Source of the DNA: Planctomycetaceae bacterium
GTDB lineage: Bacteria; Planctomycetota; Phycisphaerae; UBA1845; UTPLA1
DNA length: 64,000 nt
Reading direction: 5' to 3'
NCBI GenBank assembly: GCA_011525745.1
Contig: WYBU01000100.1
Coordinates: 1-64,000, forward strand
The notes under the pieces are model-generated. The model ran no database searches, had not been told where the DNA came from, and saw only the letters and a list, made by a program, of their open reading frames with translations. The translations under genes were made by a program, and so were the position numbers. The stretch's first letter is position 1; every line of letters begins with the position of its first letter. Shown piece by piece: positions 1 through 7,392 of this stretch.

Positions 1-12
1 CGCCGATTCCAA

Positions 13-48
13 TCATCGTGACCCCACCGCGACGCGGTGGGCCACCCC
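13..48 (+). repeat. REP-A palindrome copy 1
   Basis: An imperfect palindrome reads TGACCCCACCGCGACGCGG followed by TGGGCCACCC, with a CCCACCGC/GCGGTGGG stem. The same element recurs at 10969, 11465, 13264 (inverted), 14098 and 20566. The two copies at 13264 and 14098 flank a RAYT transposase gene, so this is probably the REP family mobilised by that enzyme. Confidence 0.8.
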
Positions 49-53
49 GCTTG

Positions 54-140
54 GAGCACAGCCGCCCCCGGCTGTGTCGCGTGGCACGGGCTTCCAGCCC
101 GTGGTTTCATCTCGTCATTCCCGCGAACGCGGGATTCCAG
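54..140. repeat. Cluster of three palindromes (families B, C and an ATTCCCGC hairpin)
   Basis: Three short hairpins follow REP-A directly. The first is a B-type CACAGCC...GGCTGTG palindrome (57-77). The second is a C-type CACGGGC-ttcca-GCCCGTG palindrome (85-103). The third is a TCCCGCG-aac-CGCGGGA hairpin (118-135), resembling the widespread 'attcccgcg' intergenic repeats. All lie upstream of the first gene. No coding sequence is supported in 1-263. Confidence 0.7.
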
Positions 141-263
141 TTGGCCCACGTCGCGCGAAGGCTTGTGTTCTATCCCCGTTTTCTTCAAGACAAATCATGG
201 TACACTTTCGGTACGGTCGCCCACGGTTGCGGCGTTGCGTGCAGTTGGGCAGGAGGTGCGATC

Positions 264-1535
264 ATGCCGGTGGTGACTTGCCCGTGCGGGGCGCGGTTGA
301 AAGCGCCGGACCATCCGAAGGGCGGCCGCGCGAAGTGTCCGAAATGCGGCCAGCCGGTGATCGTGCCGCCTGCGACGCCGAAGCGCCCGGTCGGCGCGGC
401 CGCGCAGCCGGCGGGCGTTTCCGCCGAGCGAGCGAAGGCATCCGCTGAGCCGGCTGAAGAAGCCGCTCCGCTGGAGCTGCTTGAGAAGCTCATGTCGGCG
501 TCGCCGGCGGATTCATCGGCGGCGGCGACCAGCGGAGCACGCATCGCATCCGCCGGCGCGCAAGCAACCGGCGCCGCCGATCCGGAGTCGATCGAGTTGC
601 TGTACGACCTGGCGGATGGAGAGGCCGTGACGGCCGCCGCACCGCGAAAGACGGTTCAACCGGTTCAGCAACCGCGCACGGCGGGCTACGCGCGGGACGA
701 GTTCATCGCGGCATCGGCAAAGCCGCGCGGGGCGCTGGCGGATGCGACGAGCGGCCCGCGTCGCGGTTTCTGGTTGGACGCGGCACACGCCTACGCATAC
801 CCGTTTGCTTCAATCGGCAACGGAATCACGGCAGTCATCCTTATGATCGTTGGAGTGGTTCGACTGCTCGTGTACCACGGGCCAGGCCTGCTGCCGGGTG
901 GACGCCTCGTCATCTACGGCTGGGTGTGCTGGTGGGGCCTGCGGATCATGCTGTACGGCTGGATGGCATCGGTCTATCTTCGAATCGTCAGCGAGACGGC
1001 CGCGGGCAACGACGATCTGCCGGGCATCGAACTCTCCGGAAGCTGGCTGGATGACATCCTTTATCCGGCGCTCACGTATTTTCTGACTTTCGTCCTCGCG
1101 ATGGTTCCCAACATCGCCTATTACATCCTGGTACTCAGCGGGATTCTCGACCCCAATACGGTGCTGCTGACCACATGGACGCTTATCGGCATCTTCCTAT
1201 GGCCGATGTTCATGCTGTTGTTCGCACTGGGCGTGTGGCGGATGATCTTTCGCCCGGACCTGATCCTGATGACGGTGGCACAGTCGTTTCCGGCATATGC
1301 GGCCGTGTGGGGGGCGCTGCTGATTTCGTCGAGTCTAATGGTCGGACAGATGGTCGAAGACGTGTTCCTGCAATTCGGCGTCGATCCCTTCGCATACCTG
1401 CCTGACATGTTTCAATCATTCTGGGGCGGGATGGGACTTGAGGTCATTTACGTTTACCTGACCATCGTCTCGATGCGGATCATCGGCCTGTACTACCTGC
1501 ACTTCAAACGCAAGTTTGCGTTCAAGCTCGAATGA
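264..1535 (+). CDS. Zinc-ribbon multi-pass membrane protein
   Basis: A 423-residue membrane protein of unknown function. The N-terminus carries a Cys4 zinc ribbon (CPCGAR at about residues 6-11 and CPKCGQ at about 28-33), followed by a low-complexity Ala/Pro/Glu linker to about residue 165. About six hydrophobic segments follow from residue 175 to the end. This layout (ribbon, linker, membrane domain) is common in planctomycetes. The ATG at 264 is chosen because AGGAGG lies 7 nt upstream; the frame stays open further upstream but runs through repeats. The 3' end meets the next gene, so the two may be cotranscribed. Function cannot be assigned. Confidence 0.8.
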   Translation: MPVVTCPCGARLKAPDHPKGGRAKCPKCGQPVIVPPATPKRPVGAAAQPAGVSAERAKASAEPAEEAAPLELLEKLMSASPADSSAAATSGARIASAGAQATGAADPESIELLYDLADGEAVTAAAPRKTVQPVQQPRTAGYARDEFIAASAKPRGALADATSGPRRGFWLDAAHAYAYPFASIGNGITAVILMIVGVVRLLVYHGPGLLPGGRLVIYGWVCWWGLRIMLYGWMASVYLRIVSETAAGNDDLPGIELSGSWLDDILYPALTYFLTFVLAMVPNIAYYILVLSGILDPNTVLLTTWTLIGIFLWPMFMLLFALGVWRMIFRPDLILMTVAQSFPAYAAVWGALLISSSLMVGQMVEDVFLQFGVDPFAYLPDMFQSFWGGMGLEVIYVYLTIVSMRIIGLYYLHFKRKFAFKLE

Positions 1536-1572
1536 CACGGCGCGGGCCGACGGCGACGATAAACTCGACGGC

Positions 1573-2316
1573 GTGTCCGCCGAACCCGCATACGCGCGCC
1601 GGCCGCCGCGGCCGATGATTTTGCATGACGACGCGTTCATCCTGGTCGTCGACAAGCCGCCGCGCATCGCCTCGATTCGCGGGTCCGGCGAGCCGGGGCT
1701 GACGGATGTGCTGCGCGAACAAAAGCTCGTCGACGCCGACGCGGAGCTGCGCATCGTGCATCGACTCGACAAGGAGGCGTCGGGCGTCATTGTGTTCGCG
1801 CGCAGCCTGGCGGCGCAGCGGATGCTCACCGAGCAGTTCGTGCGTCGGCGCGTCGAGAAGGTGTACCTGGCTTTGGTGCGCGGGCGCGTCGCGGGCGACG
1901 GCGCGGTCGCGCTGCCGCTGCGGGCCGACGCGGCGCGGCGGCGGGCCGACGTCGCGCCGGATGGCAAACCGTCGCTGACGGAGTATGGCGTCGTCGAGCA
2001 CGTGGCCGGCCACACGCTGCTGGAATGCCGGCCGCGCACGGGGCGGCTGCACCAGATTCGGGTGCATCTGGCGGCGATCGGTCATCCGCTGGCGGTCGAT
2101 CCGCTGTACGGCGGCGCGCGGGCGATTCTGCTTTCGGAGTACAAGCGCGACTATCGCTCCAGCGGGCGTCGCCCGGAGCGGCCGCTGATCGACCGGCTGA
2201 CGCTTCACGCGCTGCGGCTAACGTTCGATCATCCCGACGGCCGCGGCGCGGTGACGTTTGAGGCGCCGCCGCCCAGGGACTTTCGCGCGGCGCTGAATCA
2301 GTTGCGACGGGCGTAG
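1573..2316 (+). CDS. RluA-family pseudouridine synthase
   Basis: This enzyme converts specific uridines in rRNA or tRNA to pseudouridine. The family signature IVHRLDKEASG, with its catalytic Asp, is clear, followed by ARSLAAQRMLTEQF and the C-terminal GRLHQIRVHLAAIGHPLAVDPLYG block. It lacks an N-terminal S4 domain, so it resembles the short RluA/TruC-like group. The start is uncertain: a TTG at 1516 would overlap the preceding gene, a GTG at 1573 would give 247 residues, and an ATG at 1615 lies just before the catalytic domain. None has a convincing ribosome-binding site. The target nucleotide cannot be told from sequence. Confidence 0.85.
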   Translation: MSAEPAYARRPPRPMILHDDAFILVVDKPPRIASIRGSGEPGLTDVLREQKLVDADAELRIVHRLDKEASGVIVFARSLAAQRMLTEQFVRRRVEKVYLALVRGRVAGDGAVALPLRADAARRRADVAPDGKPSLTEYGVVEHVAGHTLLECRPRTGRLHQIRVHLAAIGHPLAVDPLYGGARAILLSEYKRDYRSSGRRPERPLIDRLTLHALRLTFDHPDGRGAVTFEAPPPRDFRAALNQLRRA

Positions 2317-2337
2317 TCGCGCCGCCCGGCCGCCGGC

Positions 2338-2604
2338 GTCATTGCGAGCCGCGCAGCGTGAGCAAGAAGGATCCGCGCGCCTCACCAGCGCGCCGGCGCT
2401 GACCTGCGCACGCGTCTGTAACGCCCGGCGGCGCGTCGGGCGATCGGTCCGGATAGGCGGCGTCGCGACAGAAGCCGTGCGATCGCATCCCGCTCGCTGA
2501 CGCTTCGCGGCCCTGATGGAACGATTCACGGGCGATGCAGGCTCAGGGCAGGCAGGCGCGTTCGAAGCGTTCCGCGCCGCTCCCTCACGGTTGCGCTTCG
2601 GTTA
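2338..2604. repeat. Intergenic D and E palindromes
   Basis: The 392-nt gap 2317-2708 holds no supported gene. It contains a D-type element in reverse orientation (about 2338-2380, AGCCGCGCAGCGTGAGCAAG), a D-type element in forward orientation (about 2484-2520, CGCTGACGCTTCGCGGCC) and an E-type element (about 2573-2602, GCTCCCTCACGG). Confidence 0.65.
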
Positions 2605-2708
2605 ATACACAGCGGTCGCCGTTCGGATTCGCGCGCACTGCCTGCGCGTGATGCTCGATTGCAGTTTCATCCATGTCTGCCGCGCCCAATTGCAGGTACC
2701 ATTCGTAC

Positions 2709-3563
2709 ATGGCACGCGAGCGCCTGCAAAAAGTCCTGGCCGCCGCGGGCGTCGCCGCGCGGCGCGCCTGCGAGCAACTGATCCTCGACGGCCGCGTCCA
2801 GGTCAACGGTCGGCCCGTCGTTTCGCTGCCGGTGCTGGTCGATCCGCGGCGCGATCGCATCACCGTCGACGGAAAGCCGCTGACCGCGTCGCGGCTCGTC
2901 TATTTCGTGCTCAACAAGCCCAGGGGCGTTTTGTGCACCAACGCCGATCCGGCCGGTCGGCTGCGGGCGATCGATCTGCTGGGCGGCGTGCGCGAGCGCG
3001 TCTTTCCGGTCGGACGGCTGGACGCCGACTCGACCGGGCTGCTGCTGATGACCAACGACGGCGAATTGGCCGAGCGGCTGAGTCATCCGCGCTACGGCGT
3101 GCCGAGGACCTACCGGGCCGAAGTGGAGGGGCGCGTCGAGCAGGAGGATCTCGAACGGCTGCGGCGCGGCGTGTGGCTGGCCGAGGGCAAGACCGGTCCG
3201 GCCCACGCGAAGATCGTGCTGCGTCAGCCGCACCGCTCGATTCTGGAGATCACGCTGCGCGAGGGCCGCAATCGCGAGATTCGCCGCGTGCTGGCGCGGG
3301 TGGGGCACAAGGTGCGGCGACTGAAGCGCGTGGCGATTGGACCGATTCAGCTTCAGTCGTTGCCGATCGGCGCCTACCGGCCGCTGAAGCCGAAGGAACT
3401 GGACACACTGCGCAGGCACGCGGAACACGCAGCCGCGTCGTCGCTGAAGCGACGGCGAGAGAGCAGTAAGTCGAAAGTCGAAAGTCGAAATAAAACGTCG
3501 AAAAGTCAAAAACTCGAAACAAGAGGCTCACGCAGATGGGCGGAGAACGCGGAGAATCCGTGA
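2709..3563 (+). CDS. RsuA/RluB-type pseudouridine synthase with S4 domain
   Basis: A 284-residue pseudouridine synthase of the RsuA/RluB/RluE/RluF group, which modifies rRNA. An S4 RNA-binding domain opens the protein (RLQKVLAAAGVAARRACEQ). The catalytic motif is GRLDADSTGLLLMTNDG, with Asp as nucleophile, and the C-terminal block is EGRNREIRRVLARVGHKV. The ATG at 2709 starts directly at the S4 domain. The conserved protein ends near residue 250. The last 35 or so residues are Lys/Ser-rich (KSKVESRNKTSKSQK) and come from a family-F repeat that the frame reads through, so the tail is probably not functional. Confidence 0.9.
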   Translation: MARERLQKVLAAAGVAARRACEQLILDGRVQVNGRPVVSLPVLVDPRRDRITVDGKPLTASRLVYFVLNKPRGVLCTNADPAGRLRAIDLLGGVRERVFPVGRLDADSTGLLLMTNDGELAERLSHPRYGVPRTYRAEVEGRVEQEDLERLRRGVWLAEGKTGPAHAKIVLRQPHRSILEITLREGRNREIRRVLARVGHKVRRLKRVAIGPIQLQSLPIGAYRPLKPKELDTLRRHAEHAAASSLKRRRESSKSKVESRNKTSKSQKLETRGSRRWAENAENP

Positions 3564-3648
3564 TTCCCGCATGCGTGGGAATGACGGCTTTGCGCGCAAA
3601 GCTGATCGCTGATGGTCCGCACAGCAGACCCTACGGGGTGCGCGTCAG
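3464..3648 (+). repeat. Family-F composite repeat (shortened copy)
   Basis: This copy has the A-rich head (cgaaagtcgaaa), then the gattcccgc...gcgggaatgacgg hairpin and the aagctgatcgctgatggtccgcac tail shared with the copies at 9797, 28831, 33281, 54836 and 57530. It lacks the middle section of the full-length copies. Its head is read as the C-terminus of the preceding synthase gene and its tail reaches the stop of the converging kinase gene. Confidence 0.65.
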
Positions 3649-4527
3649 TTCGGTGCGGATATCCGGCATGGCGCCTTCGCGCGCGGCGACCAATGCGCCG
3701 ACTTTGTTGGCGAACGCAGCCACTTCCTTCAACGGCCGGCGGGCCAGCAGGCCGACGGTCATCGCCGCGGTGAACGCATCGCCCGCGCCGACGGCGTCCG
3801 CCACGCGCACGCGGATGCCGGGAACCTCGACGACGTCATCGTCGACGTGCAGCAGGCAGCCTTCCGCACCGCGCGTCACGCACACACCGCGCAACGAAAA
3901 CGCGCGCCGCAGCGCCGTGGCTTGTTCGCGATGATCGCGCCCCGGAAGCGAGAACATCGTCGCGAGCTGATGCAATTCATCGCCGTTGAGCTTGGCCACG
4001 TGGGCGCGGCGCAACGAGTCGTCGACGCGGGCCGCGTCGAACCAGGGGGGACGCAGGTTGATGTCATAGACGATCAGCGCCCGCCGCGCGGCGTCGAGGC
4101 AGTTCAGCAACGTTGACTCGCCGTCGATCGTGCGGCGGATGAGCGTGCCGAAGCAAAAGGCGTCGGCGGTGCGACAGAGCTGCTCCCACTCGGGCGTGAA
4201 CGCGACGTGATCCCACGCGGCGTCCTCGTGAATCGTGAAGCGCGGATGAGTCGGATCGACGGCCTCGACGGTTACACCGCCGGTCGGGCGAGCGGGATCG
4301 ACCTGCACGTGTCGCGGATCGAGTCCATGTCGACGCAAGTGATCGAGCAACTCGTCGCCGAGCGGATCGCGGCCGACGCGCGAGCACACGATGCCGCGCG
4401 CACCGAACTGCGTCGCGTGAAACGCGACGTTGGCCGGCGCGCCGCCCGGTCGGCGACCGGCGGGAAAGATATCCCAAAGCAGTTCGCCGAATCCGATCAC
4501 GGTCGTGTCAGGAGTGCAGCCGATCAT
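3631..4527 (-). CDS. PfkB-family sugar kinase (fructokinase-like)
   Basis: A 298-residue ribokinase/PfkB kinase, probably phosphorylating fructose or a similar sugar with ATP. The N-terminal signature GELLWDIFPAGRRPGGAPANVAFHA has the substrate-binding Gly-Gly, and the C-terminal signature DAVGAGDAFTAA has the GAGD anion hole and catalytic Asp. The length is typical for fructokinases. It lies 138 nt downstream of waaA on the same strand and could be cotranscribed. Exact sugar specificity is inferred from the fructokinase-like N-terminus only. Confidence 0.88.
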   Translation of the reverse strand: MIGCTPDTTVIGFGELLWDIFPAGRRPGGAPANVAFHATQFGARGIVCSRVGRDPLGDELLDHLRRHGLDPRHVQVDPARPTGGVTVEAVDPTHPRFTIHEDAAWDHVAFTPEWEQLCRTADAFCFGTLIRRTIDGESTLLNCLDAARRALIVYDINLRPPWFDAARVDDSLRRAHVAKLNGDELHQLATMFSLPGRDHREQATALRRAFSLRGVCVTRGAEGCLLHVDDDVVEVPGIRVRVADAVGAGDAFTAAMTVGLLARRPLKEVAAFANKVGALVAAREGAMPDIRTELTRTP

Positions 4528-4665
4528 GATTCAAATCGGGATATCGCGCGGCCACGCCGGGCGCCGCGACGGGCGCTTATTCTATAGTAACAGGTTGTCT
4601 TGCGGATTCTTTTTGCGGGCCATGCGGTCGCGGCGCGGCGCAGGGTCGGTCAGGGACTCCGCCAG

Positions 4666-5985
4666 TCAGCGCGATTTCAGCGTTGAAAGGATCAGATCGA
4701 CCGTTCGCAGCGTCGCGCCGGCGTTGCGCCGGACGACGTCCTGGCCGGCACGGCCGGCCGTGCGCGCAACGGCCGGTTCGTCAAGCATGCGACGCACCGA
4801 GGCGGCGAGCGACGCCGCGTCGCTGACGCGCTGCGCGGCGCCGGCCTGTTCGAGCTGTTCGGCGGCGTCGGCGAAGTTGTCGGTGTGGGGGCCGATGAGG
4901 ATGGGGCGGGCCATTCCGGCGACTTCCATGAGGTCCGATCCGCCCATCGGAACGAGCGTGCGGCCGACGAACACGACGTCGGCCAGCGCGTAGAACTTGC
5001 GAAGCTCGCCCATCGTGTCGCCGAGGAAAATGGACGCGCGTTCTTCGTCGCCGGCGGGCGTCGAGACGGCGGCGTTCGAATCGTCCTTTCGCCGGCTGCG
5101 GCGGATGCAGGCATGGCCGCGCCGGCGGATCAACTCGGCGACTTCGTCGAAGCGCTCGGGCTTGCGGGGGATGATGGCCAGTTGAAGCGCGGGATGCGTT
5201 TTCAGCAAGGCGACGTGCGCGTCGAGCACGATGGCTTCCTCGCCCGGGCCGGTGCTTCCGGCGACCCAAAGCGGCCGGTCGCGCGCGAGGCCCATCGCGT
5301 GTGCCAGTGCGGCATCGCCGGGCGTCGAGTCGGCGACGACGGCCGTGTCGTACTTGAGGTTGCCGACGACGTGAACGACGGCCGGCCGTGCGCCGAGTTC
5401 TCGGAAGCGGGCGGCGTAGGCTTCGTTCTGGGCGGCGATCCACGCAAGGCGCGAGAACATCCAGCGGGCCAGCCCGCGCAGCAACGGCTTGCGAAAACGA
5501 GCCATGCTGCGCTCTTCGGTGACGCGGCCGTTGACGATGGCGACGGGGATGCCGCGGCGGCCGGCCTCGGCGAGCAGATTGGGCCAGACTTCGAGTTCCA
5601 TGAGGAGGATGAGATCGGGGCGCAGGGCGTCGAGCGTGCGACGGATGGCGCGGGGAAAATCGAGCGGATAGTGCACGACGCTCAAATTCGGATAGGCACG
5701 GGTCGCGGCCTCGAATCCGGTGCGCGTGGTGGCGGAGACCACCAGATCGTGATTGGGCAGGCGCCGGCGCAATTCCTCGACGAGACTGCGCGTGGCGTTG
5801 ACCTCGCCGACCGAGACGGCGTGAATCCAGATGCAGGGCCGGTCGCCAGCTCGGGCGGGGACGCGGCCGAATCGCTGCGGCCAGCCGTCGCCGTATTTTT
5901 CAGGATGGGTGCGGGCGTACCAGCGCGCGTACAGCATGGCCGGTCCGGCGAGGAGGATGTTGAACAGGCGCAAGAGCAGGGGCAT
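4666..5985 (-). CDS. waaA: 3-deoxy-D-manno-octulosonic-acid (KDO) transferase
   Basis: A 439-residue glycosyltransferase that adds KDO from CMP-KDO to lipid A, a step in lipopolysaccharide core synthesis. Visible features are an N-terminal hydrophobic anchor (LLLRLFNILLAGPAMLYARW), the family motif WIHAVSVGEVNA, PLDFPRAIRRTLDALRPDLILLMELEVWPN, the VAGSTGPGEE loop and FVGRTLVPMGGSDLMEVAGMARPILIGPH near the C-terminus. The ATG at 5985 is preferred because the frame upstream is the antisense of a family-F repeat. It indicates an LPS-type outer membrane. No strong Shine-Dalgarno is seen. Confidence 0.93.
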   Translation of the reverse strand: MPLLLRLFNILLAGPAMLYARWYARTHPEKYGDGWPQRFGRVPARAGDRPCIWIHAVSVGEVNATRSLVEELRRRLPNHDLVVSATTRTGFEAATRAYPNLSVVHYPLDFPRAIRRTLDALRPDLILLMELEVWPNLLAEAGRRGIPVAIVNGRVTEERSMARFRKPLLRGLARWMFSRLAWIAAQNEAYAARFRELGARPAVVHVVGNLKYDTAVVADSTPGDAALAHAMGLARDRPLWVAGSTGPGEEAIVLDAHVALLKTHPALQLAIIPRKPERFDEVAELIRRRGHACIRRSRRKDDSNAAVSTPAGDEERASIFLGDTMGELRKFYALADVVFVGRTLVPMGGSDLMEVAGMARPILIGPHTDNFADAAEQLEQAGAAQRVSDAASLAASVRRMLDEPAVARTAGRAGQDVVRRNAGATLRTVDLILSTLKSR

Positions 5986-6008
5986 CGGGGGGATGATATC
6001 GTCGGGGA

Positions 6009-6335
6009 GGAAAGGCGAAACGTCGAAACGTCGAAACAAATGGCAAGGGAACGGGAAACGCGGAACAGAAGCGAGGCACGAAGGCACGAAGGGAAGAAGA
6101 AAGCGACGGAACGACGAACGATCGTTGGGCGTAAGTCGGCTTGCGAAGCGGATCGCCCCGGCTGGGGCGGCTGGTTGTCGCCACGGGCGCGGTTCGCCGG
6201 AGGCGAACGGAACCCGCGGGCCAAGGCGATTTCTTACATTCAATCCCCCGGCAGGTTTTGCCGGTATCCTGTCATCGCGACCCCGGCGATTGCGCTCGGA
6301 TGAGCGACCGCGACGCGGCGGGGCGCCCGGCGGAA
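6009..6335 (+). repeat. Family-F fragment and degenerate REP-A
   Basis: The 354-nt gap between waaA and the redoxin gene holds an A-rich family-F head (about 6009-6130, gcgaaacgtcgaaac repeats). Near 6270-6335 lies a degenerate REP-A-like palindrome (cgaccccggcg...gcgacgcggcggggcgccc). No gene is supported here. Confidence 0.5.
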
Positions 6336-6339
6336 AACA

Positions 6340-7113
6340 TTACTCGGCGGGGATAAAGCGATGAATTACGTCGATAATTTCCGCGGGAGCGGGGCGCTCC
6401 TGAGCGCGGTGGGCGACGAAGCGCCACAGGATGCGGCCGTCGCGGGCGATGAGAGCGTGGGCGGGAATGGCGATATCGGCGCCGCCCGGACCGCCGCCGC
6501 GGTGCAACAGACCGTAGGCGCGGATGGCGTCGCCGCGCGTGTCGCTGAGAAGCGGAAACGGCAGGCCGCGCGATTCGACCACGCGACGGGAGTCCTCGAC
6601 CGAATCTGAAGAGATCGCAACCATCCGGCCGCCGCGGCGGCTGAGTTCGTCGTGAACATCGCGAAGCTCGACCAGCTCCGTCTGGCAGATCATTCACCAG
6701 AAACCGCGGTAGAAGACCAGCAGCACGGGGCCGCCGGCCAGCGCCTCGCGCAGTTGAACCGGTTTCCCGAGATGATCGGGCAGTGCGAAGTCGGGCGCGA
6801 CGGCAAGCTCGGCGAAACCCTGATCCGCGGGAACGGCCGAGAGGACGAAGAAGCCGAGCACAAACAGTACCGCGAGCGTCACGTTAACGACGGCGACGGC
6901 GACGATTCGGCGGCGGCGATCGCAGCGCGCGGCGGCGAGGCCCAGTGCGCCGGCGATGGCCAGCATCGCAAACGAAGGGATGCCCGTGGCGCGCGACCAC
7001 GGATGAGGCAGCAGAAAGTAGTAGCTGATCAGGCCGATGAGAGTCAGCAGCAGCGACGCGACGGCCAGTCGCGTGCGGCGCGGTGACGCGGGGGATGTAG
7101 AGGTGCCGTCCAT
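6340..7113 (-). CDS. Membrane-anchored peroxiredoxin-like selenoprotein (UGA = Sec at codon 140)
   Basis: A single open frame interrupted only by one UGA (6694-6696). Read through, it gives 257 residues. Residues 1-95 hold about three membrane segments. Residues 100-257 form an AhpC/TSA redoxin domain. The UGA falls at the peroxidatic Cys of the motif FYRGFW-C-x-x-C, giving U140-M-I-C143, and the downstream part is fully conserved in character (GGRMVAISSDSVEDSRRVV, GLPFPLLSD, IPAHALIARDGRILW). A SECIS-like hairpin follows, and selA is present at 53405-54805. Predicted role: thiol/selenol peroxidase or disulfide reductase at the membrane. The ATG at 7113 is preferred; an ATG at 7165-7167 lies in a repeat. 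The alternative is a nonsense-mutated pseudogene, which I consider less likely because the UGA sits exactly on the catalytic residue. Confidence 0.85.
6643..6669 (-). promoter_or_regulatory. Candidate bacterial SECIS element
   Basis: In the mRNA, GAG-c-UUCG (6669-6662) pairs with CGAA-CUC (6649-6643). This makes seven base pairs with one bulged C and a 12-nt apical loop (CGAUGUUCACGA) whose second base is G. The loop begins about 32 nt after the UGA. Known bacterial SECIS elements have a short stem, a G in the first two loop positions and roughly this spacing. The folding was done by eye. Confidence 0.6.
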
Positions 7114-7167
7114 ACTGATGTAGTCGTTCAGGCTGGTCGCATCTGATGCATCACGTGGTGCGGGCAT

Positions 7168-7206
7168 TCCGCCCGAACGAACGGGCTACAAGCCCGTTCC
7201 ACTCGA
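7168..7206. repeat. C-type palindrome
   Basis: A gcattccgcccg hairpin is followed by AACGGGC-taca-AGCCCGTT, the C-family palindrome also found at 85, 19803, 25976, 45617 and 51227. It lies upstream of the selenoprotein start, which argues against the farther upstream ATG that falls in this region. Confidence 0.6.
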
Positions 7207-7392
7207 CTTTTGAATGATGCACTGCTTCTCTGACCAGGACCATTGGTAGTATATGTCGCCATTCGCGCGACGCCGCTTGCGGGGCGCCCGTGGCGGTTGA
7301 ACCGCGCGGTGGGGCTGAGGGAGTTTGGCCGAAGTGGACGGTGTGGACGGGCTGAAAACAATGGAACATCGCGCGCAGCCGGAGCGGGGGCC

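Noticed and set aside
6672..6685. A nearer hairpin (CCAG-acggag-CUGG) as the SECIS element
   Set aside because: Its loop starts only about 13 nt after the UGA and has no G in its first two bases, so it fits the bacterial SECIS model less well than 6643-6669.
6694..7167. Two separate genes, a truncated membrane protein and a small AhpC/TSA protein, instead of one gene
   Set aside because: The two parts are exactly in frame across one TGA at the catalytic residue, neither half makes a complete redoxin, and the second half has no ribosome-binding site.
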